Shown here piece after piece: positions 1 to 9,050 of a stretch of 64,000 nt of DNA (within the stretch, counting starts at the first letter, position 1; the number at the start of each line of letters is the position of its first letter). This DNA is from Myxococcales bacterium (lineage in GTDB: Bacteria > Myxococcota_A > Polyangia > Nannocystales > Nannocystaceae). The DNA is taken from contig JACKDV010000012.1 of the NCBI GenBank assembly GCA_020633315.1, positions 62,001-126,000 on the forward strand, given 5' to 3'. The position numbers were made by a program, and so were the translations under genes. A model generated the notes under the pieces. It was not told the origin of the DNA and did no database searches. It was given only the letters and a program-made list of their open reading frames with translations.

Positions 1-211
1 GCTGCTGCTGGCGGCGGTCATCGGCGCGGTGGTGGTGGCCCGCAGCCGTCGCGAGCGGGAGAAGCACGCGGCGGCCTACGGCATGACCCCGGAGGCGATG
101 GCGGCCCACGACCTGACCCACCCCGAGGCCCACGAGGAGATGGTCGACGGTCCCATCCCGCAGACCGACTTCGGCGTGCCCTCGGCCGGTGGCCACGGGG
201 GCGGCAACTAG
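1..211 (+). CDS. nuoJ: NADH-quinone oxidoreductase subunit J, C-terminal end (partial)
   Basis: The window opens inside this gene; the frame is open from base 2 to a TAG at 209-211. About 69 residues are visible: the end of a hydrophobic helix (LLLAAVIGAVVVA), a basic stretch (RSRREREKH) and a hydrophilic tail rich in Gly, His and acidic residues. Nothing here is diagnostic alone; the call rests on position, directly upstream of nuoK in the usual nuoJ-K-L-M-N order. NuoJ is a membrane-arm subunit of complex I that helps couple quinone reduction to proton pumping. The tail after the last helix is hydrophilic, as it also is in NuoL, M and N here. Confidence 0.8.
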   Translation, partial: LLLAAVIGAVVVARSRREREKHAAAYGMTPEAMAAHDLTHPEAHEEMVDGPIPQTDFGVPSAGGHGGGN

Positions 212-235
212 CCCGACGGAGGAGGCGATCTCATC

Positions 236-538
236 GTGATCCCCATCACCCACTTCCTGTACCTGGCCTTCGGGCTGTTCGTCATCGGGCTGCTCGGCGT
301 GCTGCTGCGCCGCAACGTCCTCATCGTGCTCATGAGCGTCGAGCTCATGCTCAACGCGGCCAACATCGTGCTGGTCGCCTTCAGCCGCATGCACGCCAAC
401 CTCGACGGCCAGGTCCTCGCGATGTTCACCATCGCCGTGGCCGCGGCCGAGGCCGCGGTGGGCCTGGCCATCGTGGTCAGCATCTTCCGGTCCCGCACGG
501 GCACCGACATCGACGACCTCAGCCTGCTCCGGGACTAG
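236..538 (+). CDS. nuoK: NADH-quinone oxidoreductase subunit K
   Basis: A 100-residue protein of the size usual for NuoK, with three hydrophobic helices (about 5-24, 28-49, 60-84). The two membrane glutamates needed for proton translocation in the family are present: Glu36 in SVELMLNAAN and Glu72 in AAAEAAVGL, at the same positions as in the E. coli protein (established knowledge). It starts at GTG 236, set by a strong Shine-Dalgarno GGAGGAGG at 218-225, ten bases upstream. It lies 24 bases after nuoJ and belongs to the same transcript. The stop is followed after two bases by the ATG of a repeated 63-bp unit, so nuoL is unusually far (about 180 bases) from nuoK. Confidence 0.97.
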   Translation: MIPITHFLYLAFGLFVIGLLGVLLRRNVLIVLMSVELMLNAANIVLVAFSRMHANLDGQVLAMFTIAVAAAEAAVGLAIVVSIFRSRTGTDIDDLSLLRD

Positions 539-540
539 CC

Positions 541-705
541 ATGCCCCCCCGCACCCGTCGTCGCCCAGCCCGCATGCGAGTGCCCCCCCGAGGGGGGCTC
601 GCCATGCCCTCCCGCACCCGTCGTCGCCCAGCCAACATGCGAGTGCCCCCCCGAGGGGGGCTAGCCATGCCCTCCCGCACCCGTCGTCGCCCAGCCAACA
701 TGCGA
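541..705 (+). repeat. Tandem 63-bp repeat between nuoK and nuoL (2 full + 1 partial copy)
   Basis: Units begin at the ATGs at 541, 604 and 667; the third copy loses similarity at about 705. Each full unit contains a C6-G6 inverted repeat (CCCCCCGAGGGGGG) able to form a tight hairpin. Copies 2 and 3 are nearly identical, copy 1 differs at a few bases. The copies are contiguous with no spacers. The period is a multiple of three, so an open frame survives the amplification. Confidence 0.9.
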
Positions 706-716
706 GGACGCGCGCC

Positions 717-720
<4 letters not shown>
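541..720 (+). CDS. Possible small ORF of three 21-residue Arg-rich repeats, overlapping the nuoL start
   Basis: The tandem repeat is open from ATG 541, two bases after the nuoK stop, to TGA 718-720, giving 59 residues. The peptide is three copies of a basic 21-residue unit (core PSRTRRRPANM, then RVPPRGGLA in the first two). Its stop overlaps the GTG start of nuoL as GTGA, the same coupling seen between nuoL and nuoM. No Shine-Dalgarno fits between the nuoK stop and this ATG, so any translation would depend on reinitiation after nuoK. It may equally be an untranslated repeat whose frame is open by chance in GC-rich DNA. The amino-acid make-up (Arg/Pro) is unlike the membrane proteins around it. 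Confidence 0.35.
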
Positions 721-3028
<2,308 letters not shown>

Positions 3029-3032
<4 letters not shown>

Positions 3033-4759
3033 ACCATCTACTCACCGCACTGCTCGTGCTGCCGATCGTGGGCGCCCTGGTGGTGGCCACGCTGCCCAAG
3101 GCCGAGACCAAGCTCGCCCACGGCGTGGGCATCGCCTTCGGCGTGCTCGAGTTCCTGATCTCCATCCCCCTGGCCACCGGCTTCGAGCTGGGCAACGGGG
3201 GCATGCAGTTCGAGACCAACATCCCGTGGATCTCGGAGTTCGGGATCAACTACCACGTGGGCATCGACGGCTTCTCGCTGTGGATCGTGCTGCTCACCAC
3301 GCTGCTCACCCCGCTGTGCATCTGGGGGGCGTGGAATTCGATCGAGAAGCGCGGGGCCGAGTTCGTGGCCGCCATGCTGGTGCTCGAGACCGGGATGCTG
3401 GGGGCGCTGGTGGCCCTGGACCTCATCCTGTTCTTCACCTTCTGGGAGCTGATGCTCGTCCCCATGTACCTCATCATCGGGGTGTGGGGCTCCGAGCAGC
3501 GGGTGGCCGCCGCGATCAAGTTCTTCATCTACACGATGGTGGGCTCGGCCCTGATGCTGGCGGCCATCATCTACCTGGCGGTCGCCCACTGGCAGGCCAC
3601 GGGCGGGGTGTGGACCTTCGACCTGATGCTGCTCGACGACCTGGTGCTGCCGCCGCAGGCCCAGGCGCTGTGCTTCTGGGCGTTCGTGGCCAGCTTCGCC
3701 ATCAAGGTGCCGCTGTTCCCGGTGCACACCTGGCTGCCCGACGCGCACACCCAGGCGCCCACCCCCGGCTCGGTGATCCTGGCCGGCGTGCTGCTCAAGC
3801 TGGGCACCTACGGGATGCTGCGCTTCGCGTTCCCGCTGTTCCCGCTCGCCGCCGGCGAGGGGGCGCAGATCCTCGCGCTGCTCGCCATCATCGGCATCAT
3901 CTACGGGGCGCTGGTCGCCTATGTGCAGACCGACGCCAAGCGCCTGGTGGCCTACTCCTCGGTGAGCCACATGGGCTTCATCGTGCTGGGCATCGCCTCG
4001 GTGAGCACGCAGGGCTTCACTGGAGCCACCTACCAGAGCCTGGCCCACGGTCTCACCACCGGCGCGCTCTTCATGTCGATCGGCATCCTCTACGAGCGCC
4101 GCCACACCCGGCTCATCTCGGAGTTCGGCGGGCTGGCCAAGGTGATGCCCTGGTTCACTGCCTTCTTCATGATCGCGATGCTCGGCTCGGCCGGCCTGCC
4201 CAGCCTGGTGGGCTTCGTGGGCGAGTTCCTGATCGTGGTGGGCGCCTTCACCGAGGGTGGGCTCACCCTGGTGCAGGCGCCGGTGCTGGTCACCATCGCC
4301 GCGGTGGGCGTGATCCTGGGGGCGGTCTACCTGCTGTTCCTGTTCCAGCGGCTGATGTTCGGCCCCATCACCAACCCGAAGAACGAAGGGCTCAAGGACC
4401 TCTCGCTGCGCGAGACCTTCGTGTTCCTGCCGGTGATCCTGCTCATCATCGTGATGGGCGTGTACCCCAAGCCGTTCCTCGAGCGCATCGATCCCACCTC
4501 GCAGGCGGCGGTGGCTCGCTTCCAGCTCAAGCGCTGTGCCTCCATCAAGCACTCGCTGGCCGAGGTGCCCACCACCCTCGACACCCTGGTGGAGCGCTGC
4601 GCCGAGCCCGAGAAGGTGATCGGCGAGACCTACGGCGACCAGCGGCTGTCGACGGTGATGGCCACGCCCGCCGAGCCGGCCCAGGCCGAGCCCCCGGACG
4701 CGCCACCCCCCGAGGGGCAGCCCAAGCCCGGCGATGACGCCCCGAAGGGAGCGCACTAG
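3029..4759 (+). CDS. nuoM: NADH-quinone oxidoreductase subunit M
   Basis: Second antiporter-like subunit, 576 residues, starting at GTG 3029 inside the nuoL stop (GTGA overlap), which suggests translational coupling. Proton-path residues match the family: Glu140 in FFTFWELMLVPMYLIIG, Lys226 in FAIKVPLFPVHTWLPDAH and Lys257 in LAGVLLKLGTYG. It has the usual 13-14 hydrophobic helices to about residue 485. The last 70 residues are hydrophilic and end in a Pro/Glu/Ala tail not found in enteric NuoM. It is followed after two bases by nuoN. Confidence 0.97.
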
Positions 4760-4761
4760 TC

Positions 4762-6798
4762 ATGCTCGCGTTCGCGCCCAGCAACGTCCCCGCCGACCTC
4801 GAGATGGCCGCGGCCGCCGCGGCCGAGGCGGCCCAGGCTGCGCCCACCATGTCGGGCCAGGCCCTGGTCGACATGGTCCACCTCGCCCCGATGATGCTCA
4901 TCGGGCTGTGGGCGATCATCGACCTGGTCGCCGACGCCTTCGCCCACCCGGGCACTCGCGCGCACCAGAAGGCGCTGACGATGATCGGCGTGGTCCTGGC
5001 GCTGGTCGTCTCGATCTCGCAGTTCGGCAGCTACGAGTACGACGGCGGGGTCGAGGTGTTCTCGGGCTTCATGGTCGTCGACCAGTTCTCGATCCTCCTC
5101 GACATCGGGATCATCGTGGTCGCCGGGGCGGTGATCATGTTCGGCAACGAGTACTGCCGGGCGCACCGCTTCGAGTACGGAGAGCACGAGGCACTGGTGC
5201 TCATCGCCGCCTTCGGCATGATGATCCTGGGCCACTCCAACGACCTGGTCGCGCTGTTCCTCGGCATCGAGACGATGAGCATCGCGGTCTACGTGATGGT
5301 CGGCGCGCGCTGGAACTCGCGGCAGTCGCCCGAGGCGGCCCTCAAGTACTTCATCATGGGGGCCTTCGCCTCCGGGCTGCTGCTGATGGGCATCGCGCTC
5401 GTCTACGGCGCCACCGGGGTGACCGGCTACGACCAGCTCGGCCACGAGGTGAGCACGGTGTTCACCAAGTGGGGCGCGGCCCAGCCCTACGTGAAGGTGA
5501 TCGACTCGCCCGAAGGCGTGCCCGCCTCGGTGATCGAGATGGCCCGCGACAAGGTGGCGATCGGCATCGCCCCCGCCGCGCTGCTCATCCCCGGCGTGCT
5601 GCTCATCCTGGGCGGCCTGCTGTTCAAGGTGAGCGCGGCGCCCTTCCACATGTGGACCCCCGACGCCTACGAGGGCGCGCCCTCGCCCACTACCGCCTTC
5701 ATGGCGGCGGGCGTGAAGATCGGCGGCTTCGCCGGCATGCTCAAGCTGTTCGTGGGGGTGCTGGTCATCCCCCGGCTGGTGGAGCCGCCCTACGGCTGGG
5801 GCTCGGTGGTGCTGTGGCTGGCCGTGCTCACCATGGTGGTGGGCAACCTGGCCGCGGTGAAGCAGACCAACGTCAAGCGCCTGCTCGCCTACTCCTCGGT
5901 GGCCCACGTGGGCTACATCCTGGTGGGCGTGGTGGCGGCGGCCAGCTTCTACGGCGACCGCCCGGCTGGTGGCTACATCCCCAGCGCCGACGAGGCCGAG
6001 TGGGCGATGGCCGCGGGCGACACCGCGGTGGCCTCGGTGGTCTTCTACGTGCTGACCTACGCCGTGGCCACGCTGGGCGCCTTCGCCTGCGTGTCGTGGC
6101 TGGGCCGCGACAAGAAGGAGGCCACCTCGGCCCACGAGTGGTCGGGCCTTGCGGTCAAGCACCCCGGCATGGCGCTGGGCATGACGATCTGCCTGCTCGC
6201 GCTGATGGGCATGCCGCCCACGGCCGGCTTCTTCGGCAAGCTGTTCGTGTTCCGCTCGGCCTTCGAGCACTCCGATCCCACCCTACGGATCGTGGTGGTC
6301 ATCGCACTGGTGAACTCGGTGATCGGCGCGGTCTACTACCTACGGCTCATCGTCAGCATGTACTTCCGGCCGCCGCTCGAGCGCGACATCGGCCATGTGT
6401 CGGGCGCGGGCGCCCCGGTGGTGCTGGCGGCCTCGGCCGCGCTGTCGCTGCTGATGGGCCTGGGCGCCAACGCGGTGATGCAGCGCTGCGAGCTCGCGGC
6501 CGCCGGGTTCCGCTACCCGGTGGGCGAGGCCAAGGCCGATCGCGTGGATGCCCTGCGCGCGGTCTGGGAGCAGCGCGACGCCGAGGCGGACGCCAAGGCC
6601 CGCGGCCAGGAGGAGCCCACCGCTGTTCCCGCGGGGGGGCCCGAGGATGCCGCGGCGGACGCTCCGGCGGCCGATGGGGCCGACGGCGAGGCGATCCCGG
6701 TCGAGGGCAAGGCGGCCGCTCCGGCTCCCGGTGGGGTGCCTCGCGGTCCGGCGCCTCGCGGTCCGGCGATCAAGCTCGACCCGGCCCCCGCTCACTAG
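4762..6798 (+). CDS. nuoN: NADH-quinone oxidoreductase subunit N
   Basis: Third antiporter-like subunit, 678 residues (family usually about 480-500). The core carries typical motifs: FLGIETMSIAVYVMVG near residues 168-183, LLFKVSAAPFHMWTPDAYEG near 291-310, and KRLLAYSSVAHVGYILVG near 372-390. The extra length lies in an Ala-rich N-terminal stretch of about 30 residues and a C-terminal tail of about 90 residues rich in Ala, Pro, Gly and acidic residues. It is the last gene of the nuo operon; a strong palindrome 23 bases after its stop probably ends the transcript. Confidence 0.96.
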   Translation: MLAFAPSNVPADLEMAAAAAAEAAQAAPTMSGQALVDMVHLAPMMLIGLWAIIDLVADAFAHPGTRAHQKALTMIGVVLALVVSISQFGSYEYDGGVEVFSGFMVVDQFSILLDIGIIVVAGAVIMFGNEYCRAHRFEYGEHEALVLIAAFGMMILGHSNDLVALFLGIETMSIAVYVMVGARWNSRQSPEAALKYFIMGAFASGLLLMGIALVYGATGVTGYDQLGHEVSTVFTKWGAAQPYVKVIDSPEGVPASVIEMARDKVAIGIAPAALLIPGVLLILGGLLFKVSAAPFHMWTPDAYEGAPSPTTAFMAAGVKIGGFAGMLKLFVGVLVIPRLVEPPYGWGSVVLWLAVLTMVVGNLAAVKQTNVKRLLAYSSVAHVGYILVGVVAAASFYGDRPAGGYIPSADEAEWAMAAGDTAVASVVFYVLTYAVATLGAFACVSWLGRDKKEATSAHEWSGLAVKHPGMALGMTICLLALMGMPPTAGFFGKLFVFRSAFEHSDPTLRIVVVIALVNSVIGAVYYLRLIVSMYFRPPLERDIGHVSGAGAPVVLAASAALSLLMGLGANAVMQRCELAAAGFRYPVGEAKADRVDALRAVWEQRDAEADAKARGQEEPTAVPAGGPEDAAADAPAADGADGEAIPVEGKAAAPAPGGVPRGPAPRGPAIKLDPAPAH

Positions 6799-6821
6799 CC
6801 GCTCGCATCGAGTCACTCGCT

Positions 6822-6845
6822 CGGGCCCGCCGATCGGCGGGCCCG
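6822..6845. terminator. 24-bp perfect palindrome, probable bidirectional terminator
   Basis: Arms CGGGCCCGCC (6822-6831) and GGCGGGCCCG (6836-6845) flank GATC. It sits between the convergent nuoN and M74 endopeptidase genes. The T-tract on the plus strand is weak (GTCGTTTCG). Confidence 0.65.
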
Positions 6846-6885
6846 GTCGTTTCGAAGGAGGGCGCTCGGCCGCTTCGACCGACGA

Positions 6886-8151
6886 TCAGTCGGGCCCGTG
6901 GTCGGTGGGCTCGGCTGCCTCCATGCCGGCGAAGCCGATGAGGGGCTCGCGGCAGTAGCGGTCGTCCTCGGGGCAGCGGAAGCGGACGTGGATGTGGTCG
7001 CGGTGGGCGGGCATGTGCCGCACCAGGCCGTGGCGGGACTCGGGGCCGTGGGGGAACTGGAACAGCGCCTCGAGGGTCTCCTCGGGCACGCCGCGGGCGG
7101 CGGCAGCCCGGCGGAGCAGTCGCTGTAGGTTGTAGTCGAGCACGATGAGCTCGACGCCCGTGGGATCGTCGCGGGTGGCCGCGAGCGCCTCGATGAGATC
7201 GTAGGTGGCACGACGGTCGAGGTTGTCGCGGGTGGCCTCGACGAACTCGGCCGGCGCATCCTCGGCCCGGCCTCGCATGACCAAGCCGACGTCCACGTCG
7301 CGCCCGCTCTGGTGCGAGGTGTGGCCGGGCAGCGGCCCGCCGCGGCGCGTGGAGATGTCGCCCACGACCACGCGATGGACGGCGGGGTGCTGGCTCCGCA
7401 TGGTCTCGATGGCCTTGGCCAGGTGCTCGACCGTGTTGCGGGTGCCCCACACGGTGCTCTCGTTGCGGATCACGTAGTCACGGCCGTTGGAGAGCTGGGT
7501 GGGGGACAGCAGCGCGCCGTCGCGGGGGCTGCCCACACTCTGTCCGAGCTCGGGCGGGGCGGCGCCGGTGGGCGGGAGCTCCTCGATCTCGAGATCGGGC
7601 CAGGCCAGCGAGGCCCCGGGGGCGTCGCTCAGCGCGGTGTCGGCCGCGGGCCCGCCCACGTCGGGCTCGGTCGGGGCAGCGGTCGTGGTCTCGCGATCGA
7701 CGGAGGCGGCCGAGGCCACGGGCAGCAGACCGGGACGCTCGGCACCGTGGTCGTCGCGGAACACCACGTACAGCGCCACCGAGGCCGAGAGCACGGCCGC
7801 GCCGACGCTGGCGTACAGGGCCAGGCGCATGCCTCGGGGCACGCCGCCGACGACGGGGCGATGGATCGGGCGCGGGGCCTCGTCGGCGGCTCGCGTCGAG
7901 ACTCGCGGATCCGACGACTCGCGGGAGGTCGCGGTCGGGTGGGCCGCGAAACGAGGGGCCACGGGCCCGGCTTGGTCCGTGGCAGGTCCGTCCTCGATCG
8001 CGGCCGCTCGAGGCTCGCTGGAGATGGGCTCGCTGGCCGTGGGCTCGCCGATCGCGAGGGCGTCGTCTTCGCTCGCGGGGTGCCGAGTCGCCGCACGCCG
8101 GTCCGCCTTGCGGCGCGCCGGGCTGCCTCGCCGTCGCTTCTTCCTGCTCAC
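6886..8151 (-). CDS. Penicillin-insensitive murein endopeptidase-like protein (MepA, peptidase M74), membrane-anchored
   Basis: A 421-residue protein with a very basic N-terminus (MSRKKRRRG), a low-complexity stretch to about 105, one membrane segment (about 108-131) and a C-terminal MepA-type domain (about 205-400). Metal ligands of the family are visible: His280 and Asp287 in HTSHQSGRDVDVGL, and His383, His386 and His388 in HRDHIHVRF. MepA cleaves the D-Ala-mDAP cross-links of peptidoglycan; the enzyme would face the periplasm from an inner-membrane anchor. The start at 8151 precedes an N-terminal region of about 110 residues that could remain cytosolic. A paralogue with LysM domains lies at 41541-42704. 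It is divergent from the tetR operon. Confidence 0.85.
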   Translation of the reverse strand: MSRKKRRRGSPARRKADRRAATRHPASEDDALAIGEPTASEPISSEPRAAAIEDGPATDQAGPVAPRFAAHPTATSRESSDPRVSTRAADEAPRPIHRPVVGGVPRGMRLALYASVGAAVLSASVALYVVFRDDHGAERPGLLPVASAASVDRETTTAAPTEPDVGGPAADTALSDAPGASLAWPDLEIEELPPTGAAPPELGQSVGSPRDGALLSPTQLSNGRDYVIRNESTVWGTRNTVEHLAKAIETMRSQHPAVHRVVVGDISTRRGGPLPGHTSHQSGRDVDVGLVMRGRAEDAPAEFVEATRDNLDRRATYDLIEALAATRDDPTGVELIVLDYNLQRLLRRAAAARGVPEETLEALFQFPHGPESRHGLVRHMPAHRDHIHVRFRCPEDDRYCREPLIGFAGMEAAEPTDHGPD

Positions 8152-8216
8152 TGGCCCGCACAGGCTAGCAGCCTCCGGGGGCGCGAAGGACCCCCTTCGG
8201 AGGGCCTCGGGGCCAC

Positions 8217-8245
8217 TTGATACGAATGAAATGATAATCTATCAT
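8217..8245 (+). promoter_or_regulatory. Sigma70-like promoter of the double-HTH tetR gene
   Basis: TTGATA at 8217-8222 and TATCAT at 8240-8245 are separated by 17 bases. The predicted start point, 6-9 bases beyond the -10 box, falls within a few bases of the ATG at 8256, so the mRNA would be leaderless; no Shine-Dalgarno precedes that ATG. This AT-rich patch stands out from its GC-rich surroundings. Confidence 0.55.
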
Positions 8246-8260
8246 CTGTTCCTAGATGAT
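8231..8260. promoter_or_regulatory. Two overlapping inverted repeats, likely TetR operators
   Basis: First repeat: ATGATA (8231-8236), spacer ATC, TATCAT (8240-8245). Second: ATCATCT (8241-8247), 6-base spacer, AGATGAT (8254-8260). They cover the -10 box and the start codon, the classical place for autorepression by a TetR-family protein. That there are two sites and two DNA-binding domains in the regulator is suggestive only. Confidence 0.55.
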
Positions 8261-9050
8261 GCAGGAGCCCATCCTCGACGCCGCGGTCCGCTTGCTGGAG
8301 CGGCGGGGGCCCGCGTTCACCATGGAGGAGCTGGCGACCGAGGCGGGGGTGTCGCGCGCCACCGTGTATCGCCGGGTCTCCAGCCGCGACGATCTCGCCC
8401 GCCAGCTGCGGGCCCGAGGAGTCGAGCCGGGCCCCGCGATGGGGGGCTCCACCCACGAGCGGATCCTGGCGGCGGTGCGAGCGGTGATCGACGAGCACCA
8501 GCTCTCCTTCACCATCGAGGACGTGGCGCGCGAGGCCGGGGTGGGGCCGGTCACCATCTACCGGCGCTTCGGCGATCGCGAGGGCCTGCTGCGCGCGTAC
8601 CTGTCTCGCACCAGCCCGCGCGCGCTGGCGGCCGAGCAGCTCTCGGATCTGGAAGCGCCCATGGAGCCCACGCTGCGGGCCTTCGTGGGCTCGGTGCTGC
8701 GCTTCGCCCACGAGCACCCGGGGCTGCTGCGCATCGCCCTGTTCGACGACGGCGCGGCCCTCGAGCAGCTCCGGCGGCTGCGACGGGGCAGTCGCGGGAC
8801 CTTCGTGCGGCTGGTGGCCTACTTCGAGGGGCAGATCGAGCGCGGGCGCCTGCGCCCCGTCGATCCACGCCGGCTGGCCACCGTGCTGGTCGGCATGCTG
8901 CTGGGCTCGTCGCTCGTCTCCCGGCGCCTGTCGCTGGTGCACGAGGACGATCACGCCGACGCGGAGGGCTCGGGGATCGAGGAGCAGGCGACGATGCTGG
9001 TGTCGCTGCTGCTGCACGGTGCCGCGGTGCCCGAGGAGGAGCGAGCATGA
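8256..9050 (+). CDS. TetR-family regulator with two tandem N-terminal HTH domains
   Basis: A 264-residue protein. Residues 5-50 and 67-116 each look like a complete TetR_N helix-turn-helix domain; the cores are FTMEELATEAGVSRATVYRR and FTIEDVAREAGVGPVTIYRR. Usual TetR proteins have one such domain and about 200 residues. The remainder (about 120-264) resembles a TetR ligand-binding/dimerisation domain. Start choice: ATG 8256 or the adjacent ATG 8259, both just downstream of a promoter, implying a leaderless message. Its TGA overlaps the ATG of the next gene (ATGA), so it is the first gene of a three-gene operon it probably represses. The ligand is unknown. Confidence 0.88.
   Translation: MMQEPILDAAVRLLERRGPAFTMEELATEAGVSRATVYRRVSSRDDLARQLRARGVEPGPAMGGSTHERILAAVRAVIDEHQLSFTIEDVAREAGVGPVTIYRRFGDREGLLRAYLSRTSPRALAAEQLSDLEAPMEPTLRAFVGSVLRFAHEHPGLLRIALFDDGAALEQLRRLRRGSRGTFVRLVAYFEGQIERGRLRPVDPRRLATVLVGMLLGSSLVSRRLSLVHEDDHADAEGSGIEEQATMLVSLLLHGAAVPEEERA

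Noticed and set aside
541..705. The nuoK-nuoL repeat as a CRISPR array
   Set aside because: The copies are contiguous with no variable spacers and there are no cas genes.
7487..9046. Upstream in-frame extension of the Rph-like gene
   Set aside because: It would run through the M74 gene and the whole TetR gene; ATG 9047, overlapping the TetR stop, begins the recognisable protein.
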